Origin: Flavobacteriales bacterium UBA952
Lineage (GTDB): Bacteria > Bacteroidota > Bacteroidia > Flavobacteriales_D > Crocinitomicaceae
DNA length: 64,000 nt
Assembly: GCA_002293185.1 (NCBI GenBank)
Contig: DBCS01000002.1
Span: forward strand, 143,555 to 207,554
Direction of reading: 5' to 3'
In this document: piece after piece, positions 34,583-42,169 of the stretch
How the letters are laid out: the number at the start of each line of letters is the position of its first letter
Numbering within the stretch: position 1 is the first letter of the stretch
Notes under the pieces: model-generated
What the model saw: only the letters and a program-made list of their open reading frames with translations
Databases searched by the model: none
Told to the model about the DNA's origin: nothing
Made by a program: the position numbers and the translations under genes

Positions 34583-35628
34583 GCTTCTTTCTTTTTGAGC
34601 AGCTCGCCTAGTTTGTTTTCTAGGTCGTAAATTTTACGGAGGAGTTCTGGCAATTTGCGAAAGCCAAAATGCGAGCGTTTGTAATCATTAATTGGAATGG
34701 CCGGAGTCCCCATAAGGGTTTCGGCTTTTTTAACTGTGGATGGAATGCCAGATTGGGCTACAATTTTGGTGTGGTCGGCAATACTGATATGGCCGGCAAT
34801 GCCGGTCTGACCACCGATCATGACATGCTTGCCAATTTTGGCAGAACCCGCAATCCCTACTTGGGCAGCCATGGCCGTATGTTGATCGACGTCTACATTG
34901 TGGGCAATTTGGCACAAGTTATCGATTTTGACGCCTTTTCTGATAAAAGTTGAGCCCAATGTGGCGCGGTCTATGCTGCAATTAGAGCCAATTTCGACGT
35001 CGTCTTCAATGACTACATTGCCAATTTGCGGTATTTTGCTATACACACCGTTTTCGTCTGGGGCAAAGCCAAAACCGTCAGAACCTATCACGGTGCCTGC
35101 ATGAATAATGCAGTTGGAACCAATACGACAATCTTTATACACGCTCACCGAAGGATAAATAGTTGTGTTTTCGCCAATACTGACCTCTTCTTGAATGACA
35201 ACGTTTGGATGAATTTGACAGTTGTTGGCAATTTTGACGTTTGCGCCGATATATGCAAAAGCGCCAATATAGACGTTTTCGCCAATTTGAGCGCTTTCGT
35301 GAATGAAGGAGGGCTGTTCTATGATAGCCTCTTTTTTGTTCATGCTGTCGTAGAGTGCAAGCAATTGTGCAAAGCATGCGTAGGCATCGGTTACTTTCAC
35401 AAGAGTGAGTGTAGAAGGCAGCGCCTTAGATGGTTCGAAGGTTTGATTGACAATACAAATGCTTGAACCTGTGGTGTAGATGTACGGCTCGTATGCGGGG
35501 TTGGAAAGAAAACTAAGCGCACCAGCTTCACCTTCTTCGATTTTGGCTAAAATGCTTACGACCGTGTCGGGATTGCCAATGACTTCTCCGTTTAATAAAC
35601 CAGCAATCTGCGTTGCAGTGAATTCCAT
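34579..35628 (-). CDS. lpxD: UDP-3-O-(3-hydroxyacyl)glucosamine N-acyltransferase LpxD
   Basis: Second acyl transfer of lipid A synthesis. The 349-residue protein has the N-terminal uridine-binding domain (about 1-100, GALSFLSNPAYEPY), a long left-handed beta-helix of hexapeptide repeats (about 105-310) with the catalytic His segment NLCQIAHNVDVDQH (about 241-254), and a C-terminal helix (KLPELLRKIYDLENKLGELLKKK). It is the first gene of the minus-strand lpx run and has its own -7 box. Confidence 0.96.
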   Translation of the reverse strand: MEFTATQIAGLLNGEVIGNPDTVVSILAKIEEGEAGALSFLSNPAYEPYIYTTGSSICIVNQTFEPSKALPSTLTLVKVTDAYACFAQLLALYDSMNKKEAIIEQPSFIHESAQIGENVYIGAFAYIGANVKIANNCQIHPNVVIQEEVSIGENTTIYPSVSVYKDCRIGSNCIIHAGTVIGSDGFGFAPDENGVYSKIPQIGNVVIEDDVEIGSNCSIDRATLGSTFIRKGVKIDNLCQIAHNVDVDQHTAMAAQVGIAGSAKIGKHVMIGGQTGIAGHISIADHTKIVAQSGIPSTVKKAETLMGTPAIPINDYKRSHFGFRKLPELLRKIYDLENKLGELLKKKEA

Positions 35629-35632
35629 AATT

Positions 35633-35640
35633 CAAAGTTA
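35633..35640 (-). promoter_or_regulatory. -7 promoter box TAACTTTG of the lpxD operon
   Basis: Exact TAnnTTTG match on the minus strand ending 4 nt before the lpxD ATG. A TTG lies 16 nt upstream of the box, shorter than the usual 19-21. Confidence 0.65.
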
Positions 35641-35714
35641 AAAATTCGCAGAGAAGCAACGCCTTAGAATTACTGAACTTTTAAACAATTTTTTGCCAAA
35701 ATTTGTGAATTGTA

Positions 35715-36434
35715 CTAAAAATTGAGGAGTTCTTCGCTCAGGTTGTAAACTTTGATCTTGTCTTTGTACCAAATGCAAGCTGCCGCAACCTGAAGCTTAG
35801 GGCGCAGTGTTGGTCGAAATTTAAAGACATGAATGGGTCTTGGTTGTTCATTGAGCCTTGAATTTTGGTAATCAAAGGACCCGCTTAAAAGTTCTTTTTG
35901 GAGTTGGATGTCGTTAGTGATACCGAGCGCGCGCAGGTGCTCTTTGATGCCAGGGCTCGTGTCGGAATAAACTAAATTTTTGTTTTTGGGTGTATGCACT
36001 ATTCCGGCGCCGTACGCGGTACTTTTTCTATTTTTGAGCGCTTTTTTGAGCAATTTAACACTGCGCACAAACGGAATGAATTCGACAACGAAGCTTTCGT
36101 CGGTCATGCGGGCCAAGCAATGCGCTTCTTTGTTGTTGCCGTCTGTAAAAGTGAGGTCATAGACTTTGTGGCGGCCGCTGCGGATGCTTTTGGTAAAAGA
36201 GACATCAGCATCTTGGATCAGCCTGTAAAATTTTTTGTCGTTGAGTTTGTGGTCTTTGTAAAAAGAACGAACATCTCGATTATCGATGATCCAAATACGT
36301 TTGTTGATGGCATCTTTGACCCGGTTTCCCGGCGTCCAGCTACAACCCCGTGTATTGAAAATACCGAAAGTAAGGATGAGGCCAAGTCCGAAACCTAGTC
36401 CGTAATAACGCAGTCTTCTCCAGAATGATTCCAT
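35715..36434 (-). CDS. DUF4258-like membrane-anchored protein of unknown function
   Basis: A 239-residue protein with one N-terminal membrane segment (about 11-26, LGFGLGLILTFGIF) followed by RGCSWTPGNRVKDAI. The region to about 110 (FYRLIQDADVSFTKSIRSGRHKVYDLTF, landmarks FYRLIQDADV and KVYDLTF) resembles Bacteroidota proteins annotated DUF4258 that share the membrane helix plus Cys arrangement; the last 100 residues are not recognised. The start codon lies only 5 nt beyond the T-run of the trxA terminator, and a perfect -7 box overlaps the trxA stop, so the mRNA probably begins with that hairpin. Confidence 0.6.
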   Translation of the reverse strand: MESFWRRLRYYGLGFGLGLILTFGIFNTRGCSWTPGNRVKDAINKRIWIIDNRDVRSFYKDHKLNDKKFYRLIQDADVSFTKSIRSGRHKVYDLTFTDGNNKEAHCLARMTDESFVVEFIPFVRSVKLLKKALKNRKSTAYGAGIVHTPKNKNLVYSDTSPGIKEHLRALGITNDIQLQKELLSGSFDYQNSRLNEQPRPIHVFKFRPTLRPKLQVAAACIWYKDKIKVYNLSEELLNF

Positions 36435-36439
36435 GGCAT

Positions 36440-36463
36440 AAAAAAAGGGAGCGAACTCCCTTT
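36440..36463 (-). terminator. trxA terminator, also 5' hairpin of the next gene
   Basis: On the minus strand AAAGGGAG (36463-36456 side) pairs with CTCCCTTT around a TTCG tetraloop, followed by a seven-T run. It lies 5 nt after the trxA stop and 5 nt before the DUF4258-like ATG. Confidence 0.88.
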
Positions 36464-36471
36464 CAAATTTA
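36464..36471 (-). promoter_or_regulatory. -7 box TAAATTTG within the trxA stop codon
   Basis: Exact TAnnTTTG on the minus strand whose first three bases are the trxA TAA stop codon. It would start a transcript just before the terminator hairpin, reading into the DUF4258-like gene. Confidence 0.5.
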
Positions 36472-36786
36472 CATGAGTGCGTCTAATTTCTCTGCGAGTA
36501 CTGCTTTTGGAACTGCACCAACTGATTTATCGACTACTTCGCCATTTTTAATAAATAGAATGGTTGGAATCGAGCGCACGCCAAACTGAGCAGATACGCC
36601 CATGTTGTGATCGACATTTACTTTACCGATGAGGGCTCTTCCTTCGTACTCTTGATGCATTTCTTCAATAACTGGGCCGATCATGCGACACGGACCACAC
36701 CACTCTGCCCAAAAATCGATGATCACTGGCTTGTCTGATTTCATTACGAGCTCATCAAAGTTTTGGTCTGTAATTTCTACTGCCAT
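36469..36786 (-). CDS. trxA: thioredoxin
   Basis: General dithiol reductase of the cytoplasm. The 105-residue protein has the classic active site IDFWAEWCGPCRMIGPV (about 24-40), the cis-Pro loop VRSIPTILFIKNGE (about 71-84) and normal length; no signal peptide. It has its own promoter box overlapping the uvrA stop codon and its own terminator. Confidence 0.97.
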   Translation of the reverse strand: MAVEITDQNFDELVMKSDKPVIIDFWAEWCGPCRMIGPVIEEMHQEYEGRALIGKVNVDHNMGVSAQFGVRSIPTILFIKNGEVVDKSVGAVPKAVLAEKLDALM

Positions 36787-36822
36787 TTTATAATTTTTTT
36801 GTCGTTACTAACTTAGGAGCGT

Positions 36823-36830
36823 CAAAATTA
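36823..36830 (-). promoter_or_regulatory. -7 box TAATTTTG of trxA within the uvrA stop codon
   Basis: Exact TAnnTTTG on the minus strand; its TAA is the uvrA stop codon. The ATG of trxA is 36 nt further on. Confidence 0.5.
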
Positions 36831-39650
36831 ACGCTTTTTTAATTCTTGGGCCAAATATTTTGCGGTGTAGGATACTTTTTGCGCTTTTTTCACCATTTGT
36901 TGAGGACTGCCTTCAAAAAGTACTTGTCCTCCGCGCTGCCCACCTTCGGGTCCTATATCGATAATGTAATCGGCAGTTTTAATCATGTCGAGGTTATGTT
37001 CTATTACTACGACGGTGTTTCCTTCATCTACAAGTCTTTGCAGTACTTTGAGCAGTAATTGAATATCTTCAAAGTGCAGACCGGTCGAGGGCTCATCTAA
37101 AATATATATGGTTTTACCGGTGGCGCGTTTGGCAAGTTCAGCAGCTAATTTAATACGCTGTGCTTCTCCGCCTGAAAGCGTGGTAGAAGATTGCCCAAGT
37201 TGAACATAACCTAACCCTACTTCTTCGAGCGTTAGGAGCATTCGATGAATTTTTGGTTGATTTTCAAAGAAAATACATCCCTCAGCTATTGTCATTTGCA
37301 GGACGTCCGCAATGGTTTTTCCTTTGTAGCGAACTTCAAGCGTTTCGTTGTTGTAGCGTTTGCCGTTACACTGTTCGCACAAGACATATACATCAGGTAA
37401 GAAATTCATTTCAATTAAACGCATTCCACCTCCGTTACAGGTTTCGCATTTGCCACCCGCCACATTAAAAGAAAACCGCCCTGCCTTGTAGCCTCGGATA
37501 AGTGCTTCGGGCATACTTGCAAATAAACTCCTGATTTCGTCAAATACTTTGGTGTAGGTGACAGGGTTAGAGCGTGGTGTTCGGCCAATTGGACTTTGAT
37601 CTATTTCAATCACTTTGTCGAGGTATTCTAGTCCTTTGATCTGTTTGAATGGCAACGGTGTTCGAATAGGGTCGTAGAAATGATTCATTAGAATGGGGAA
37701 AAGCGTCTGATTGATCAATGACGACTTTCCACTACCGCTAACCCCCGTTACAAAGGTGAAAGTTCCGAGTGGAATTTGGATGGACGCATTTTTTAGGTTA
37801 TGACCCGTAGCGCCTTTTAATTGTAGAAAATTGCCGTTTCCAGGTCTATTTTTTTTGGGTATTTCGATATTTCTTGTACCATTTAAATACCCCGCAGTAA
37901 CGGTATCACTGTGCAGCATATCGGCGTATGTACCTGCAAAAACAATCTGGCCACCATGGCGTCCTGCACCCGGGCCAATATCCACAATGAAATCGGCAGC
38001 CTCCATCATTTCTTTGTCGTGCTCAACGACTAAAACAGTATTGCCAATGTCTCGTAATTTCGTGAGTGAACGAATAAGCTTGGTGTTGTCTCGTTGGTGA
38101 AGGCCAATAGACGGTTCATCTAAAATATAAAGAACGTTTAATAGTTCTGTTCCAATTTGTGTTGCTAGTCTTATGCGTTGAGCTTCGCCACCTGAGAGCG
38201 TTTTTGCACTGCGGTGCATGGTGAGGTAGTCCAGGCCAACTTCTAGGATGAAACCCAAACGCGCATTGATTTCTTTGATTATTTCTTTACCAATAAATAG
38301 GGCTTGCGCATCGAGCATTTCAGGTAATTTGGCACACCATTCTTGAAGGGCTTGCAAATCCATGATGGCAAGCTCACCAATGTGCTGTTCGCCAATTTTA
38401 AAATGCAGCGCTTCATTTTTGAGACGAAAGCCTTGGCAGTCTGGGCAAGCTTTTTTATGCATAAAACCTTGGGCCCAGCGTTCAATTGCGGTAGATGAAT
38501 CTTCGGCGTGCCGGCCCATAAAATGAAGCAGTCCTTCAAAGCGTTCTTGGGCATCTAAAGGCCCCAGTTCCATGTCTTCATTGCCGTAAAGCAACAACTC
38601 TACAAGTTCTTGGTCGATGTCTGCGATTGGCGTGTGCAATGAGCATTGATTGGCTTGTAAAATTTTTTCAATTTTGTCAAAAATCCATGATTTTTTGTAG
38701 GGGCCAAGTGGTGCAAGTCCACCTTTTCGGATGGAAAGCTTAGGATCTGGGATGATTTTATCTTTATCCATTTCACTGACTTCGCCAAGGCCTTTACAGG
38801 TGGTACACGCACCATAGGGAGAGTTGAATGAAAAAAGATTAGGTTCAGGCTCTGGGTAGGAGATGCCACTCGTAGGACACATCAATGACCTGCTAAAATG
38901 CCGCGTATTTCCGTTTTCTAGATCTAGCACCATGAGGGTGCCCTCGCCGAGCTTCATGCAAGTTTGTATGGTTTCCAAGCAGCGTTTTTGGTCAACCTCG
39001 CCTGCTATAAAACGATCGACAACGATTTCAATGTCGTGGGTTTTATAGCGATCTAATTTGATACTTTTGCTTAACTCGAGCAATTGGCCATCAACCCGAA
39101 CACGAATATAGCCCATGCGCTGAACTTGCTCAAAAAGTTCGCGGTAGTGTCCTTTTCGGCCTTTAACCTTGGGGGCAAGTAGGGCTACTTTTTTACCTTT
39201 GAAAGTATCTTGAACAAGGTGAGTAATCTCGTTATCGGCATATTGAACCATTTTTTCTCCGGTTTGAAAGGAGTAGGCAGTAGCGGTTCTTGCAAACAAA
39301 AGGCGAAAAAAGTCGTATAATTCTGTGATGGTTCCTACGGTTGATCTTGGCGAGCGTCCAACTGTTTTTTGCTCTATGGCAATAACCGGGCTGAGGCCAT
39401 CGATTTTGTCGACGTCGGGCCGTTCTAGACTGCCAATAAATTGCCGTACATAGGCTGAAAAGGTATCTAAATAGCGGCGTTGCCCCTCGGCAAAGATGGT
39501 ATCGAAAGCCAATGAAGATTTACCACTACCACTGAGACCTGTAAAAACAACGAGCTTTTGACGAGGGATATCGAGATGTAGGTCTTTGAGGTTGTGTTCT
39601 CGTGCGCCTTGAATTCGAATGAAATCGTTGGGGTTAGAATACTTCGACAT
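36828..39650 (-). CDS. uvrA: excinuclease ABC subunit A
   Basis: Damage-recognition ATPase of nucleotide excision repair. The 940-residue protein has two ABC modules: Walker A GLSGSGKSSLAFD near residue 37 and GVSGSGKSSLINQTL near 635; signatures LSGGEAQRIRLATQIG and LSGGEAQRIKLAAELA; Walker B YILDEPSIGLHQRD and YILDEPSTGLHFED. Zinc-binding Cys pairs (CTTCKGLG, CPDCQGFRL, CETCNGGG, CEQCNGKRY) are intact. Length is normal. It diverges from dacB across about 100 bp. Confidence 0.98.
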   Translation of the reverse strand: MSKYSNPNDFIRIQGAREHNLKDLHLDIPRQKLVVFTGLSGSGKSSLAFDTIFAEGQRRYLDTFSAYVRQFIGSLERPDVDKIDGLSPVIAIEQKTVGRSPRSTVGTITELYDFFRLLFARTATAYSFQTGEKMVQYADNEITHLVQDTFKGKKVALLAPKVKGRKGHYRELFEQVQRMGYIRVRVDGQLLELSKSIKLDRYKTHDIEIVVDRFIAGEVDQKRCLETIQTCMKLGEGTLMVLDLENGNTRHFSRSLMCPTSGISYPEPEPNLFSFNSPYGACTTCKGLGEVSEMDKDKIIPDPKLSIRKGGLAPLGPYKKSWIFDKIEKILQANQCSLHTPIADIDQELVELLLYGNEDMELGPLDAQERFEGLLHFMGRHAEDSSTAIERWAQGFMHKKACPDCQGFRLKNEALHFKIGEQHIGELAIMDLQALQEWCAKLPEMLDAQALFIGKEIIKEINARLGFILEVGLDYLTMHRSAKTLSGGEAQRIRLATQIGTELLNVLYILDEPSIGLHQRDNTKLIRSLTKLRDIGNTVLVVEHDKEMMEAADFIVDIGPGAGRHGGQIVFAGTYADMLHSDTVTAGYLNGTRNIEIPKKNRPGNGNFLQLKGATGHNLKNASIQIPLGTFTFVTGVSGSGKSSLINQTLFPILMNHFYDPIRTPLPFKQIKGLEYLDKVIEIDQSPIGRTPRSNPVTYTKVFDEIRSLFASMPEALIRGYKAGRFSFNVAGGKCETCNGGGMRLIEMNFLPDVYVLCEQCNGKRYNNETLEVRYKGKTIADVLQMTIAEGCIFFENQPKIHRMLLTLEEVGLGYVQLGQSSTTLSGGEAQRIKLAAELAKRATGKTIYILDEPSTGLHFEDIQLLLKVLQRLVDEGNTVVVIEHNLDMIKTADYIIDIGPEGGQRGGQVLFEGSPQQMVKKAQKVSYTAKYLAQELKKR

Positions 39651-39739
39651 TGTTCTTTTTAATGAGGGTCAAAATGCGCCGGCGTCAACAAGCATTAGAA
39701 TTGCCGATTTAGCGACATTTTAGGATTGCAAAATTACAT

Positions 39740-39747
39740 TAAATTTG
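39740..39747 (+). promoter_or_regulatory. -7 promoter box TAAATTTG of dacB
   Basis: Exact TAnnTTTG match ending 5 nt before the ATG at 39753. Confidence 0.6.
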
Positions 39748-39752
39748 TCTAT

Positions 39753-41216
39753 ATGCCTTTCCTTATGCACCGCCTTCTATTGCTCTTTCTTCCTTTTTGG
39801 CTTTCTGCACAAGTATCCCAACAATCTTCAGTACAAGCGAGCTTATTGAAGCTTGTCAATGACCCCCAACTCAAAGGAACCAAATGGAGTGTTTGTGCCG
39901 TGGATCTGCAAACCGGAGACACGATCGCCGCTTACAAGGCAACTCAGCAACTACCTGGCGCCTCCATTACTAAATTGGTGAGTTCGTCAGCAGCTCTTGC
40001 TGTTCTTGGGACTGAGCATCGTGCAAATACGCTGCTCAATGTGGAAGGTGTAGTCCAATCAAACGGAGTATTAACAGGTCATGTGAGAATTGTTGGTTTT
40101 GGCGATGTCTCATTAGGCTCTAAGTATTTTAATGCATCTGGGACCGAGCTTCAATTTTTACATGAATGGGCCCAATTATTAAAGCAAAATGGGGTTAAAG
40201 TTATTACCGGTGATATCATTGCAGATGCCACGGGCTTTGGGGTCAATCAATGCCCTTTAGGTTGGGAGCAGGTAGATATGGGTAATTATTATGGTTGCGG
40301 TGCTTTTGGACTCAATTTTTATGATAATACATTGAAACTTTCTTTTCAAACAGGCGCCGTCGGCACAGCTGTTCGCTTGAAACAAATTTCCCCGTACGAT
40401 TCCAAATATAAGCTTGGCATAGAGGCCAAAGCCGCTGATATCTCTACTGATAAAAGTTATATTTACGGTCAGCCTTATCAGGACCTCAGGACCATCAAAG
40501 GGCGCTTGCCTGCCAATCGAGATAATTTTGTAGTGAAAGCGAGTATGCCCGATCCAGAACGCCTTCTTGCCGAACAATTTTGTCAGGTACTCAAGGCAGA
40601 GGGCATACAAGTTCAAGGTGCTGCTGTTTCTGCTAGAACAAGGCCTAACAATACAGATACCCTGAAATTGGCGTATAAGCCACTCTTTGTTCAGCAAGGA
40701 AAGACGCTTAGTGAAATTATTTATTGGACCAATCAGCAGAGCGTTAATTTATTTGCTGAAGGAAATTTATTGCAATTGGGTTTGCACCGTTTTGGAACAG
40801 GGACTTATGAAAATAGTTTAATTGTCTTGGACAGTATTTTGCTTTCATGGCAAATAGGCCCTTGCCGTATTGTAGATGGGAGTGGTCTATCAAAGAACAA
40901 TCGAATGAGTGCTTCTCAATTTGTACAGCTACTGAGCAAACAAGTAGCTGCACCTTATTTTGCTGCTTTCTACCGAAGTATTCCTATGTTTGGGGTTTCA
41001 GGCACGGTAAGTTATCTTTGTAACGGACAAGAAGGACAGGGCAAAATTCATGCAAAAAGCGGGAGTCTAGATAGCGTGAAGTCTTTTGCTGGCTATGTCG
41101 ATTCAAAAAGCGGGCATCAAATTGCTTTTGCAATAATTGCCAATGATTTTCCAATTGGGGGGTATCAATTGGCAAAAAAAATGGAACCATTTTTCAATAG
41201 TTTGGCTACATATTGA
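39753..41216 (+). CDS. dacB: D-alanyl-D-alanine carboxypeptidase/endopeptidase (PBP4 type)
   Basis: Trims or cleaves peptide cross-links of peptidoglycan in the periplasm. The 487-residue protein has a signal peptide (MPFLMHRLLLLFLPFWLSAQ), the active-site tetrad Ser-Ile-Thr-Lys in PGASITKLVSSS (about 72), the SxN motif in VDGSGLSKNNRMSA (about 375-388) and the KTG-like KSG in IHAKSGSLDSV (about 435). The large insert domain of class C PBP4 (about 130-280) is present. The ATG at 39753 is chosen; a TTG at 39726 would cover the promoter box. Its last 11 nt overlap the end of convergent ddl. Confidence 0.93.
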   Translation: MPFLMHRLLLLFLPFWLSAQVSQQSSVQASLLKLVNDPQLKGTKWSVCAVDLQTGDTIAAYKATQQLPGASITKLVSSSAALAVLGTEHRANTLLNVEGVVQSNGVLTGHVRIVGFGDVSLGSKYFNASGTELQFLHEWAQLLKQNGVKVITGDIIADATGFGVNQCPLGWEQVDMGNYYGCGAFGLNFYDNTLKLSFQTGAVGTAVRLKQISPYDSKYKLGIEAKAADISTDKSYIYGQPYQDLRTIKGRLPANRDNFVVKASMPDPERLLAEQFCQVLKAEGIQVQGAAVSARTRPNNTDTLKLAYKPLFVQQGKTLSEIIYWTNQQSVNLFAEGNLLQLGLHRFGTGTYENSLIVLDSILLSWQIGPCRIVDGSGLSKNNRMSASQFVQLLSKQVAAPYFAAFYRSIPMFGVSGTVSYLCNGQEGQGKIHAKSGSLDSVKSFAGYVDSKSGHQIAFAIIANDFPIGGYQLAKKMEPFFNSLATY

Positions 41217-42123
41217 GCTCAACCTTAATGATTTCCTTCCAAAAATCTTGGATACGCATACCAGCAACACCAAGCATTTGCGGAACAATACTTGCCGGAG
41301 AAAACCCAGGCGTTGTATTGACCTCGATAACGAACGGTTTGTTTTGAACGAGCATAAAATCAATTCTAGCGATGGCTCGTAATCCGAGAAGTTCATATAT
41401 TTTTTTGGCCTGATCTTGCACATCTTCAGCAATTTGCTGGGCTACCCGGGCCGGGGTAATTTCTTTTGATTTGCCATCATATTTGGCAGCATAGTCAAAA
41501 AATTCGGTTTCGGAAACAATTTCGGTAAGGGGTAGGGCAACAAGTCCACTTGTACTTCTAAAAACACCACAAGTGACCTCAATACCATCCAAAAATGATT
41601 CTACCACTACAGTTCGGCCTTCTTTAAAGGCGCTTTCAAAAGCGATTTGAACGCCATCTACTGACTTAACTTTAGAAATCCCAAAGCTAGATCCGGAATC
41701 TGATGGCTTTACAAAAAGAGGAAGCCCAAGCTCCTTTGTCAAGGAGGCTGCATCAATTTGATCTCCAAAATGAAATAATTTTGATTGGGCAACTTCAAAA
41801 CCAAAGCCTTTCAGAAACTGGTTGCAATACCATTTATCAAAAGAGAGGGCACTTGCCAAAACGCCCGAATTGATGTAAGGTATTTGAAGCATGTCCAAAT
41901 AGGCTTGAATGCGGCCATTTTCGCCGGGATCTCCATGGGTATAGATAATGGCAGCAGCAATATTTTCTTCTAATTGAAGGCGATCTTGCCAGTTTTCTCG
42001 TGAAATTTCAATCAGAATGCAAGTTAAGTGGTCAGGGAAATTTTTTTGAATAGTTTGTGCACTCTTTACAGAGATATGGTATTCGGAGGAGAATCCTCCG
42101 CAAATGAGTCCGATGCGCTTCAT
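41206..42123 (-). CDS. ddl: D-alanine--D-alanine ligase
   Basis: Makes the D-Ala-D-Ala dipeptide for peptidoglycan precursors. The 305-residue ATP-grasp enzyme has GLICGGFSSEYHISV near the start, YTHGDPGENGRIQAYLD (about 61-77), LFVKPSDSGSSFGISKV (about 136-152), ARIDFML and EVNTTPGFSPASIVP (about 271-285). Length is normal. It converges on dacB with an 11-nt overlap of coding ends, and diverges from the acyltransferase gene. Confidence 0.96.
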   Translation of the reverse strand: MKRIGLICGGFSSEYHISVKSAQTIQKNFPDHLTCILIEISRENWQDRLQLEENIAAAIIYTHGDPGENGRIQAYLDMLQIPYINSGVLASALSFDKWYCNQFLKGFGFEVAQSKLFHFGDQIDAASLTKELGLPLFVKPSDSGSSFGISKVKSVDGVQIAFESAFKEGRTVVVESFLDGIEVTCGVFRSTSGLVALPLTEIVSETEFFDYAAKYDGKSKEITPARVAQQIAEDVQDQAKKIYELLGLRAIARIDFMLVQNKPFVIEVNTTPGFSPASIVPQMLGVAGMRIQDFWKEIIKVELNM

Positions 42124-42138
42124 GCGTTTATTTTAAGA

Positions 42139-42165
42139 CGAAATTATCTAAAATTGGTAATTTCG
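42139..42165. promoter_or_regulatory. inverted TAATTTCG boxes between ddl and acyltransferase gene
   Basis: CGAAATTA (42139-42146) and TAATTTCG (42158-42165) form a perfect 8-bp inverted repeat with an 11-nt spacer. Each reads TAATTTCG toward its gene, one base from the -7 consensus, 15 nt before ddl and 4 nt before the acyltransferase ATG. Divergent promoters or an operator palindrome are both possible. Confidence 0.5.
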
Positions 42166-42169
42166 CACC

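Noticed and set aside
35026..35466. 146-codon plus-strand open frame.
   Set aside because: Mirror of the hexapeptide repeats of lpxD on the other strand; not a gene.
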